Assembly: GCA_036169595.1 (NCBI GenBank)
Contig: CM069765.1
Span: 4,746,001-4,810,000 of the forward strand
Source: Dictyostelium firmibasis
Lineage: Eukaryota > Evosea > Eumycetozoa > Dictyosteliales > Dictyosteliaceae
DNA length: 64,000 nt
Reading direction: 5' to 3'
Part shown: piece after piece, positions 18,367 to 27,893 of the stretch
Position numbering within the stretch: the first letter of the stretch is position 1
Layout: each line of letters starts with the position of its first letter
Position numbers and translations under genes: made by a program
Notes under the pieces: model-generated
What the model saw: only the letters and a program-made list of their open reading frames with translations
The model's database searches: none
Told to the model about the DNA's origin: nothing

Positions 18367-18681
18367 TTGTCGATAGAAGATAACACCAATACCAATACCA
18401 ACACCAACACCAACACCAACACCAACACCAACACCAACACCAACACCAACACCAACACCAACACCAACACCAACACCAACACCACCACCACCACCACCAC
18501 CACCACTACCACTACCACCAACACTAACACCAATACCAACACCAACTTCAACACCAACACCAATTTCAACACCACCTTCCAATACAACAACATCATCGAC
18601 ATAACAAATTATTATAATTCCAATAACAACCAACCACAAAATGAAATTGAAGATGATACTGAAGTTGAATCACAACAATGA
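18367..18681 (+). CDS. TE-C low-complexity Asn/Thr-rich reading frame
   Basis: The 104-codon frame is dominated by an ACACCA hexanucleotide repeat (18385-18545) giving alternating Asn-Thr. It then has an ordinary acidic tail (NEIEDDTEVESQQ). Similar Thr-rich linkers occur inside the TE-A and TE-B transposases, so this may be a remnant of that linker exon. I recognise no domain, and it may not be translated. Confidence 0.3.
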   Translation: MSIEDNTNTNTNTNTNTNTNTNTNTNTNTNTNTNTNTNTTTTTTTTTTTTTNTNTNTNTNFNTNTNFNTTFQYNNIIDITNYYNSNNNQPQNEIEDDTEVESQQ

Positions 18682-18764
18682 TATGATATTGTTCATGGTA
18701 TGATGGATTCGTTGTTGACATTTTAAACAATGAATCATTCAGGTATTCAATATTCCACAAGGAA

Positions 18765-19013
18765 AAACAATCCAAGATTTTTTACCTGATGATTTTTTAA
18801 ATTTAAATAACCATTCCAATGTAATTGATGAAGATGAAGATCAAGATCAAGATCAAGTCGTTGATTTTTTTGAAGATGAAAACCATCAAAATCCCGAAAT
18901 TGGTTCTGACGACGATGATTATTTTATCCAAGAGAATCAATATGATAATGATGAATATGATAATGATGAATATGATAACGATGAAGATGAAATTATAAAT
19001 TCTCAATTTATGT
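18765..19013 (+). pseudogene. TE-C acidic coding remnant
   Basis: An open stretch reads PQGKTIQDFLPDDFLN, then Asp/Glu/Asn/Gln-rich sequence with DNDEY repeats, and stops at TAA 19011-19013. It resembles the acidic tail of the TE-B last exon in composition. A possible splice acceptor (TTCAG) lies just upstream, near 18741. I recognise no function. Confidence 0.3.
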
Positions 19014-19070
19014 AAAATATTCAAATAAAATTAAGTAAAATATTTTAAAAAAAAAAAAATAATTAAGAAA

Positions 19071-19830
19071 AATATATAGTAAAATTTTAATTATTATTTT
19101 TAATCATTCAATTTTTATAAATCTTTTTTATTTAAAAGGTAACTTAATTGAGATTATAGTAATGTATTTATTCTATAAAAAACAAATACTACTAATTAAT
19201 TGGCTCTGATTATATTATAGTTTTTTTTTTTTGTTGTGCTTTTAACTTTTTAATTAAAAAAAAAAAGTTTTAATTTTTATTTTACTTATTTGTTATTTAG
19301 TTTTTATAAATCTTTTTTTATTTAAAAGGCAACTTAATTGAGATTATAGTTATGTATTTTTTTTATAAAAAAAATAAATAATATTAAATATTTTTTATAT
19401 TGATTATATCATAGTTTTTTTTTTTGGGATTGTGTGGTTTTTTTTAATTAATAAAAATAAGGATTTAATTTTTATTTTACTTATTTGTCATTCAATTTTT
19501 ATAAATCTTTTTTTATTTTAAAGGTAACATAATTGAGATTATATTAATATTTTTTTCCATATAAAAAAACAAATAATATTAAATATTTTTGGTTCTGATT
19601 ATTTATTATAGTTTTATTTTTGTTGTGATTTTTTTTTTATTAAAAAAAAAGTTTTAATTTTTATTTTCTTGTTTGTCATTTAATTTTTATAATTCTTTTT
19701 TTATTTTAAAGAAAAATTAATTGAGATTATATTTATATATTTTTTTATAAAAAAAAATTAATAATATTAAATATTTTTTATATTGATTATATCATAGTTT
19801 TTTTTTTTTTTTTTTTTATTAAATATTTAA
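19071..19830 (+). repeat. TE-C tandem array, about four units of ~190 bp
   Basis: The marker TTAATTGAGATTATA recurs at about 19145, 19335, 19530 and 19717. Each is preceded by TTTTAATTTTTATTTT..TT and TTATAAATCTTTTTT and followed by a T-run. A partial, rearranged unit lies near 17880-17955. Units are diverged in homopolymer length. Confidence 0.7.
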
Positions 19831-19975
19831 CACATTTTTACCATATAAAAATTTATACGACCCCCAAAAAAAATAAAATTTAATTCAAAAAAAATAAAAT
19901 TGTTTTTACTTTTTTGAAAATTTCAGTTTTGCTGACCCCCACCTGCGCGTTCCATTTTCCAGTATTATCGGAGGG

Positions 19976-20317
19976 AAATATATATATTTAAATTGGTCCC
20001 AGCCCGCCCTCCCTTAGTCGGAATTCCATATAAATCAAATTGTTTTCAATATTTAGTGCCCCTATTTATACTGTTTTTACTTTCTGAAAAATTTCTCAAA
20101 ACTCAAAAAAATAGGTGCGTGACACGTGGCAACTTTTTTCAAACTCGAAATTTTTCATTTTTTCAATAATTTTTTCGAGCTAAAAAACCTCCAGAAAATT
20201 CTTTTGAATTTCTCTAAAAATTATCTTAAATATTTGGGAATAATCAAATAAATAAATGTATTCATAAATTTAAATATATATATTTAATATAAAATATAAT
20301 TTAATTATTAAATTTTT
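19976..20317 (+). mobile_element. DIRS-beta right ITR fragment
   Basis: It matches 50710-51058 (TTGGTCCCAGCCCGCCCTCC, GCCACGTGTCA in reverse orientation, TATTTGGGAATAATC). It is the right-hand end of a DIRS-beta copy whose body is not present here. It has no coding sequence. Confidence 0.8.
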
Positions 20318-20640
20318 AATTGTCTAACAATGTACCATTTCATGTCGTCAAGAAGATGGGTCGTTGGAAATCAAATGAAACAATAGATACCTTTTATGAT
20401 AAAAGAATTATTGGTGAAAAATCTGGTGGTTTCTTAAATACTGTAGTCAAACTTTCATAATATAAATATATATATGATAATATAAATTAAAAATTTAATT
20501 CATTAAATTATATTTTATATTAAATATATATATTTATATTAGCCCCAACCCACCCTCCCTAGTCGGAATTCAATAAATCAAATTGTAAAAGTTTCTGTTT
20601 GGTATTTATAATGAAATGCATTCGTCTGTAAAAATTTCAA

Positions 20641-20678
<38 letters not shown>

Positions 20679-20868
20679 TTTTTCCCCCACTTTTTGGCGC
20701 ACTTATTTGCGCGGGAAATTTTAACACACCCCACACCACACTTTGCGCGAAATTTTTAAAAATTTAAAAATTATCTTAAATATTTGGGAATAATCAAATA
20801 AATAAATGTATTCATAATATAAATATATATATTTAATATAAAATATAATTTAATGAATTAAATTTTTA
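20318..20868 (+). mobile_element. DIRS-alpha 3' fragment (recombinase tail, complementary region, right ITR)
   Basis: It begins within the recombinase at TTGTCTAACAATGTACC (matching 16924) and runs through the stop at 20458-20460, the complementary region and the right ITR. It includes the catalytic-Tyr segment only. The A-run at 20643-20672 is longer than in the other copies. It joins the DIRS-beta leader at about 20869. Confidence 0.85.
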
Positions 20869-20926
20869 ATTAATTTAATACTTTTTCTCTATCTCTATAA
20901 AAATAATTTTAGATATCAATAAAATA

Positions 20927-21928
20927 ATGTCTACCACCGATAATAATAACCACGCTAGTAGCTATACCGAAAATAATTCTAATTCTTATGAAACAAGAAT
21001 GAAATCACTTGAGGATCAAATCTCCAATCTCTCATTAGCCTTTACCAGATATATGAAAGAGCCAATCAGAGAGTCGTACGGTAACTCTGATAATCAACGT
21101 TCTAATGATGAATCTGAAACTGAGAATGAACAAGGTGATGATGAATCTATCGATCCAGTCGATGTTCCAACTGATTATCAACTATCAGAGTCATTGCTTG
21201 CTAACTACAAACATTTAATCAATAATCAAGGTTTGTTAGTTGAAGAAAAATGTATCCTTAAGAAGAACGAAATCGCTGATGTTAACAAGATCTTTTGCTT
21301 TCCATCTAACTTCCAAGTGAATGTAGCTCCATTCGGTACTCCAGAAGGTATATCTGCTTCATCGAATCTCAAGAATAATGATACCGACTTGTACATTGTG
21401 GAAAAGAGAATCAATGATATTTTGAAACCAATACTTTTACTTTCAAGTATGATATCATCCGATAAAACTGATATCGATACCGAACTCTTAGGTTACTTAG
21501 CTGACTCGTCAATTCAATTAGTTGTTAGTGCTCAAGCAACATTAGCTCGTGTTCGTCGTAACAACATCTCAAAAGAAATCTACGGTTCAGAAGTGGTTCA
21601 ACCAATTAAGATCAAAGACACTCCAAAGATGTTTGATGATACCGAATCTGAACGTGTAAGAAAGTTAGCAAAGTCAATCAGAAAGAACAATGAAGCCAAA
21701 CAATCATTGTTAAAAGTTAACAATCAATCAAAGTCAAACTTTAAGAAATCAACCAACACAGGTGGTAATAACACTACTGGAAGTAGTAGTTCGAATAACA
21801 AGTCCAGTAGTGGGAGTAAAGGCCGATCCAACAACTTCAATGGGTCCCAAAGTAATGCTGCATCAGGTAGCAGCAATACCAAGTCTGGAAACGGTACCAA
21901 TTATCGTTTTCAGAAGAACAAGAAGTAA
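20927..21928 (+). CDS. DIRS-beta ORF1, Gag-like protein (333 aa)
   Basis: The ATG sits in A-rich context (ATAAAATAATG). It is homologous to DIRS-alpha ORF1: amphipathic MKSLEDQISNLSLAFTRYMK near the start, an acidic linker (SETENEQGDDES), a conserved centre (YQLSESLLANYKHLINNQG to ARVRRNNISKEIYGSEVV) and a basic Ser/Asn/Gly tail ending QKNKK. The role is presumed structural/RNA-binding. The downstream pol frame of this copy is broken, so any activity would be in trans. Confidence 0.78.
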   Translation: MSTTDNNNHASSYTENNSNSYETRMKSLEDQISNLSLAFTRYMKEPIRESYGNSDNQRSNDESETENEQGDDESIDPVDVPTDYQLSESLLANYKHLINNQGLLVEEKCILKKNEIADVNKIFCFPSNFQVNVAPFGTPEGISASSNLKNNDTDLYIVEKRINDILKPILLLSSMISSDKTDIDTELLGYLADSSIQLVVSAQATLARVRRNNISKEIYGSEVVQPIKIKDTPKMFDDTESERVRKLAKSIRKNNEAKQSLLKVNNQSKSNFKKSTNTGGNNTTGSSSSNNKSSSGSKGRSNNFNGSQSNAASGSSNTKSGNGTNYRFQKNKK

Positions 21929-21978
21929 ACTTACCAGTAGGTGGACGTCTTGTCCACTTCAAACAAGTTTGGAAAGAA

Positions 21979-24361
21979 TTGGGTCTTCCAAACTTTTGTC
22001 AAGAGGTAGTAAACGGATTAAAGGTTCCACTACTTTCAAACTTCAAACCGATGCTGAACCCAATTCCGATTTCAATTCCAGAGGGTCCGAAATCAGATTG
22101 TATCACAAACGAAGTACAAGATTTATTAAAAGACAATGCAATAGAACAGGTACTTCCAAACCGTCACTCCCAACTCGTTTTTTACTCCAACGTGTTTACG
22201 GTTCCAAAAGCTGGAACGAATTTATATCGTCCAGTACTAGATCTAAAGAGGTTAAACCTTTTTATCAAAAAATCAATCATTCAAGATGGAAGGTCTAAAG
22301 AATCTGTCTTCAATGGTAAAACAAGGTTACTACATGGTAAAACTCGATATCAAGAAAGCTTATCTCCATGTATTAGTCGACGAAAGTTATCGAGATTTAT
22401 TCCGATTCGTTTGGAAAGGAACTCATTACAGATGGAGAACAATGCCATTCGGGTTATCGTCAGCTCCTCGAATCTTTACAATGTTAATGAGACCAGTACT
22501 CCGAATGCTAAGAGATATCAACATTTCCGTAATCGCCTACTTAGACGATCTTCTAATCGTTGGTTCAACAAAAGAAGAATGTTTAAACAACCTCAACCAA
22601 ACAGGGAATCTGTTAGTCAAACTCGGATTCAAGTTAAATTTAGAAAAGAGTGTTCTCGAGCCAACTCAATCAATAACGTTTCTAGGATTACAAATCGATT
22701 CAATATCAATGAAGCTACTTGTTCCAAAAGAAAAGAAGAAGAGTATCATCAAAGATATCAGGAACTTTCTAAAACTCGAAACTTGTACTTTAAGAAAGTT
22801 AGCTGGTTTAAAAGGAAAACTGATTGCATTGAAAGATGCAGTAATACCATTCCGTTTATACACTCGTCAAACAAACAAGTTTCATTGTCACAGTCTGAAA
22901 CTAGCAAATGGAAATTGGGATCAATCATTTCCAATTTCTCAAGATGTCAAGAAAGAAATTTCAAATTGGTTAACTCTCTTAAACCAATGGAATGGAAAAG
23001 AAATAAGTCTGTTTCCAAGTTACGATTATGTTCTAACAACAGATGCATCAGAATCAGGTGCAGGTGCAACTTTAATGAAAGACAACAAAGTCATCAAAAC
23101 TTGGTCGTTCCAGTGGTCAGAAGTCCAATCAAACATGTCATCGAACCGTCGAGAAATGCTCGCTCTACTAATGGCATTTCAAACTCTATGTCGGAAGTTG
23201 AACAACTGCAATCTAAAGATTCAAACCGACAACACAACAACTCTCTCGTATGTCAATCGCCAAGGTGGTCAGATTCAAGATCTATCGATTCTCTTCGAAC
23301 AGCTCTGGAAACAATGTCTCAAGAAGAAAATCAATCTGATCGGGGAACACATTCCAGGATTCTTCAATGTCAAAGCCGATCACCTCAGTCGTCTATCAGA
23401 GATGAATCACAAATCATCCAAGATGATCAAGAGTTACAAGTGGCAACTCAAGAAAGAAGTGTTCAATCGAATTCAACTTCAATTCGGTCAAATTCAAATG
23501 GATCTATTTGCTTCACACTTCAACCATCAAACAATCAATTACTCAACCATGAAAATGAATGCTCTACAACTCGATTGGAGTCAGTGGAATCAATGTCTAG
23601 CGTTCCCACCTCCAATACTTTTGCCTTCTGTGATGGAGAAGATGAACTTATTGAGTTCGAAGATGGTTTCTATAATACTGATCTTCCCGATTTGGAGGTC
23701 AGCAACTTGGTATCCGATGATTCAAGCTCAAGTTCCTCGTCATCATCGCCATCTGTTTCCTCAAGTACTGGGTACGTTTCAAGAAGTATTGACAAAAGAA
23801 TCGATAGAGTCAATACCAATTCAAATTCAGCAACGATGGAAACTGGGGATTATTCGACTTCCCAATCTCATGTAAAGTCAATAATTAAAACAAATAAATC
23901 GAGTACTTCGAATTTGTTTATGAACTCTTGGCAGCCATCAACCTTAAAGGTCTATGATTCAAACTACTCAAAGTTCCATTTCTTTTGTATTTTAAATCGT
24001 TTGGATCCATCAAAGATTACTCTGGTAGTTTTTATGGACTATTTGACCTATTTATTCAAGTTACAACCTCCGTTGGCTTATTCAACAATTAACAGTCATC
24101 GTTCAATGCTTAATCAGTTGCTCATTCTTAGAAATCAATCTGAAATCGTTAATGATCCGTTCATATCAAGAATAATGACTGGTATTCACAAGTTACGTCC
24201 AAGTAACTCAAAGTATAATGAAATCTGGAATGCAAATCAAGTTTTCAAATACTTATCTACAATCAACGTTTATCCAAAGTTTACATACTCTGTTCTTCTA
24301 CATAAGACTTTTGTTCTTTGTAAAATGTTTGGTTTAGCAAGGTCATCTGACTTGGTCAAAT
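21979..24361 (+). pseudogene. DIRS-beta RT/RNase H and recombinase, frameshifted and truncated
   Basis: The RT frame runs from 21979 to about 22270. An extra A in the A-run at 22267-22273 (compare 48067-48073) then throws it out of frame. The RT frame continues at 22286-23875 with LDIKKAY, YLDD, TTDAS and AFPPP. The recombinase frame is open up to LARSSDLVK and ends in a stop created by the HARB insertion, so it lacks HxxR, W and Tyr. Confidence 0.85.
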
Positions 24362-24406
24362 GAGGTGTTTACAGTAAATTGTAGAAATCAAATTCAAAAA
24401 TTAAGT
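24362..24406 (-). mobile_element. HARB-2 outer end, separated from its body by HARB-1
   Basis: GAGGTGTTTACAGTAAATTG and the following bases match the transposase-side HARB terminus at 32609. The rest of HARB-2 resumes at 27767. The last three bases, AGT (24404-24406), are repeated at 27767-27769 as the target duplication of HARB-1. Confidence 0.85.
24404..24406. other. 3-bp target site duplication of HARB-1 (AGT)
   Basis: AGT before GAGGTGTTTTC (24407) and AGT after ...AACACCTC (27766). The empty site, as at 32650-32660, reads AATTAAGTACGG. Three-base duplications are usual for PIF/Harbinger elements. Confidence 0.8.
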
Positions 24407-24562
24407 GAGGTGTTTTCACTTACTTAAATTTAAATATTAAATTACAATTTCAAAACTTAAGATGTGTATACTTTCACAGATTTAAATTTAATTTTTGTAA
24501 AAAACATAAGCCTTAAAAAATGAATACTTTTTTTATAATTTATAAATGAAAAGATTTAATTT

Positions 24563-25638
24563 TTATTTATTGGGATTGGTTTTATTTTTTAATAGTTGAA
24601 TCAATATTTCAGACAACACTTCTAATTGGTTACTTGATCTTTCTAGTTGTGTTATTAATCTAGAGTTTAAAGAGTTATTAACACTATCTTGTTTAATTTG
24701 ATGGTCTAACTTTTCTCTTTCGATCTGTTCTTGTTTTTCAAGTCTGGAGCATACCTTCCCTCTGAATGATTTTTCATCTTGAAAGATATTTGTTAAAGTT
24801 GAATAACGATCTCTTCTTACATTTGTTCTATTCTGTTGTTGAGAAGAAATATCATCAGAGATTTGGGAAGAATTTAATCTTGATTCGGTATCACCAATTA
24901 CTTGAGAACTTCTTAATTCTTTCTCTATTAATTCCAATAATTTAGAAGATTTGTTAAAATAGTTTTCACAAGTATCAAGATATAAACTGAAATTATGTTT
25001 GGAACCATATTTATTGATGTGATGACTTGTGAATCTCTTTGGACGAGTGAATGGTTTTTTCAATTTTGAATTAACGCCTCTGAGATTAGATAAGTACGAC
25101 AAAGCTTGTTTGACACTGAGATTGGTTTTATACTTTTTATTATAGTCGGAAACGGTTAATTGCATTACACTTTTGTTTGATAATGAATTGATATTCGGGT
25201 TTCTTAAATTCTTTAAATAAAATGTCAAGAATGTATGTGTTGTTTCCCAATTCCAAACATTTGAGTTTGAATCTATATCTCTGGAATCCGAGTCATCTAA
25301 ATCATTATCTGACTCGCTAGAATCAAGTGATTGTTCTTGACTTTCGATATCAGTATCTTCAAACCTATTATCATTATCATTAAAAGTATAATTATCACTG
25401 TAATCATCATTTTCATTGTTTGACAATGCAATATCATCACTATATTCTTCATTTTCACTACTAGATTCTGTTGATTCTGTTGATTCATAGTTATTACTAA
25501 TATTATTTTTATTAATATTGTTATTGTTTGATTTATCTAATTTATATTTTTTTAGATTTCTAAAATCTATTAAAACACATTTTGTTAATAAAACAATTTG
25601 TAAACTATATTATTTTTATTTTAGTAATGCATACCCAT
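24563..25638 (-). CDS. HARB Myb/SANT-like DNA-binding protein (335 aa, two exons)
   Basis: Exon 1 is only four bases (25635-25638, ATGG), then a 68-bp GT-AG intron, then exon 2 at 25566-24563. The junction gives MDFRNLKKYKLDKS and keeps one frame through the stop. The N-terminal third is Asn/Ser/Asp/Glu-rich. Next comes a helical Myb/SANT- or MADF-like domain (NWETTHTFLTFYLKNLRNP ... MQLTVSDYNKKYKTN ... ALSYLSNLRG), followed by a basic region (KKPFTRPKRF). The C-terminal part is probably coiled coil (LEKQEQIEREKLDHQIKQD). PIF/Harbinger elements typically encode a Myb-like partner that carries the transposase to DNA and the nucleus. That role is inferred here from domain and position. Confidence 0.78.
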
Positions 25639-26157
25639 GGTGTTTAATAAAAGAATGCTATTACTTAATATATATGTTTGTTTTTGTTTTTAATAATTAA
25701 ATTGTTTTGTGTAACTTATTGTAGTTTTCTAATTAAAAAATTAAAGATATTAAAAAATAAAAAATAAAAAATAATAAAAAATAAAAATTAAAATTAAAAA
25801 TGTGGGTGTTTTTATTAATTTATTTTATTAATAATATTGCCACGTGTCAATTGTTGTAAATTATCGATATAATTTAACCACATTAGGGGTAAATAATTAA
25901 ATTAAATTAAATTATTTATTTTTTTCAATTTATTTTCAATAATTTTTACCACGTGTGGGTTAGTGTTAAAAAGTAATTAAATTTAATTAAATTTATTATT
26001 TTTTTATACCACTTGCGTGAAAATAATTGTTTCACATTAATTTTCTATTCACATTAAATAATATAATTAAAAACCTATAAACTATTAATATTATATAAAC
26101 TTATAAACTATAATTCCTATAAATAACAATTATTTAATTGATATAAAGTTAACTCAA
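25639..26157. promoter_or_regulatory. HARB divergent promoter region
   Basis: The spacer between the two start codons is very AT-rich. It contains two G-box-like sites, TGCCACGTGTCA (25838-25849) and ACCACGTGTGG (25949-25959). It is conserved between HARB-1, -2 and -4, so it probably drives both genes. TGCCACGTGTCA also occurs in the DIRS-beta ITRs. Confidence 0.6.
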
Positions 26158-27596
26158 ATGGATAGTAACAATTATCGATATAATGTTGAAGAAATTTTAG
26201 ATAAAAGAATTATAGATGGTTCGATAGAATACTTTATAAAATGGGAAGGATATAGTTTTAATGAATCTACTTGGGAAATTTTAGATGATGGTTTTAATAA
26301 AAACATGTTAGAAACATTCGAACGAAATCGATTTGAAACAATTGTAAAAGATTTTATAAATACAAATCAATTCGATAACGATGATGTAGAAACTATTGTA
26401 GTAATAAAGATGATTATAGCAACAATTTCCAAAATCAACTTAATAAAGAGTATTATAATTAAAAAACTTAACTCGAATACAAACATATTCAACAATGATC
26501 CATTCAGGATTTTGAATCAACTGAATGAAAATAATGATGTTCAACAAAAGAAAATTATTAGACATAACTATATTAATATTAATAGATTGGAAAGAACAAT
26601 TAAAAAGAGATATAGAAATGATACATTTGTTCCAACTCCATTAAATAAAAACCAATCTCGTAAAACTGTTAGAATATTTAAAGATTTATATCCAACTCAT
26701 TACAATCAAGTAGATGTTTACAATGAATTAGGTTTACCAATAGATCTCGTTGATGAAATTGTTAGATTGTGTAGAAACTCAGTCAAAGAGTTTAAATGTT
26801 TGTTAGATTCAAGATTGAAAGTGTTGTTAGTATTGTTTTTTTTGAAGGTCTGTACATATTAAAAATAAGTATTAGATTACTATTATATTGGAATATTAAA
26901 TATTTTTGTCAAATAATTTAGAAAGGACCAAATTCAACCTCATTGTTAAAGAGAATCTTTAGTATTAGTAGTGCTACTATTTCAAGAGCTGTACGTGCAC
27001 TTATTCCACTAATGATACCATGTCTTTATACCATCTCGTTGGAGTTAATGAACTTAAACTGTTTACATTATGTCGATTGTACCGATTTTAGAATCAATCG
27101 AGTGCATCCATATCAATTCGAATGGTACAGAGGCGACTTAAAGTATCACTCTTTTACAATTCAAATACTTGTCGATGAAAATGGTACAATCGATTCTGCG
27201 ATCATTGGTAAAGGTCATAATAATGATTCAGGTATGTCAATGTTAACTGGTCTCAATGATCTAATTTACTCTTTTATAAAAAACGGAGAAGAGTTTTCAG
27301 TACTTGCAGACCCTGCTTACAACGGTACCTTGTTTTATACACCAAAGAGAATCAAAAATCTTCTTGGTAAAGGTGACGAAATACTTTCCAATCAAGAAAG
27401 AAAAGTTGTGGAATCAAGATTCCATCATTTCCAAGCTGGTAAACGGTCATTGGTAGAGAACAAGTTTGCTGATATGAAGAATAGATGGGGAATAGTAAAA
27501 CAAAGAGGAATTCATCAACCAAACTTCCTTTCGTACTGTTTAATAATGATATTCCATATTGAACAAATCAATTTTAATTTAAGAAACAATAAATGA
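26158..27596 (+). CDS. HARB chromodomain-transposase (454 aa, two exons)
   Basis: Exons are 26158-26847 and 26922-27596, with a 74-bp GT-AG intron in phase 0. A chromodomain occupies residues 8-57 (NVEEILDKRI ... YFIKWEGYSFNESTWE); Y8, W29 and Y32 sit where methyl-lysine cage residues lie in HP1. A helix-turn-helix-like segment (FSISSATISRAVRAL) spans the exon 2 start. The DDE nuclease follows: VDCTDF, LADPAYNG and RSLVENKFADMKNRW, at positions D45/D48, D123 and E172 counted from 26943. These motifs match the DDE_Tnp_4/Harbinger fold. A chromodomain fused to such a transposase is unusual. Its Myb-like partner is divergent and adjacent. Confidence 0.85.
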
Positions 27597-27893
27597 ATAT
27601 ATTTTTAAAATTATATTATTTTTTTATTCCTTTTAAAGTTTATTTTAATTTAAAAGAGTTTTCGTCGAAAATTTGATATGTTTTACAAAAATTAAATTTA
27701 AATCTGTGAAAGTACACCGTACTTAATTTTTGAATTTGATTTCTACAATTTACTGTAAACACCTCAGTACGGTGTACTTTCACAGATTTAAATTTAATTT
27801 TTGTAAAACATATCAAATTTTCGACGAAAACTCTTTTAAACTAAAATTAACTTTAAAAGGAATAAAAAAATAATATTATTTTAAAAAATATAT

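Larger units (their letters stand above)
17480..19975. mobile_element. TE-C: 2.5-kb element with CCCTCCG termini
   Basis: The left end is CCCTCCGAAATTTCC and the right end read inward is CCCTCCGATAATACTGG. Removing it rejoins a DIRS-beta internal region (TATATTA / AAATATAT) with at most a 1-bp duplication. The CCCTCCG ends match TE-B, but no RT, transposase or recombinase motif is readable. It holds an Asn-Thr hexanucleotide repeat, a short acidic coding remnant and a tandem array of units of about 190 bp. It is probably non-autonomous and may be mobilised by a TE-B-type transposase. Confidence 0.65.
20869..24361 (+). mobile_element. DIRS-beta copy a, truncated at both ends
   Basis: The left ITR is missing: it begins in the ORF1 leader (matching 46669). 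It is interrupted by HARB-2 at 24362, inside the recombinase gene. ORF1 is intact, RT is frameshifted and the recombinase is cut. Confidence 0.85.
24407..27766 (+). mobile_element. HARB-1: complete chromodomain PIF/Harbinger-type DNA transposon
   Basis: The element is 3.36 kb. Ends are GAGGTGTTTTCACTTACTT (Myb side) and GAGGTGTTTACAGTAAATTG (transposase side, at 27766). Both ends also carry a subterminal TTTCACAGATTTAAATTTAA block. Two genes diverge from a central 519-bp spacer: the Myb/SANT-like gene (minus) and the chromodomain-transposase (plus). It is inserted inside the end of HARB-2. Confidence 0.88.

Noticed and set aside
18324-18639. Poly-Val/Gly frames on the minus strand
   Set aside because: They are shadows of the ACACCA hexanucleotide repeat in TE-C.
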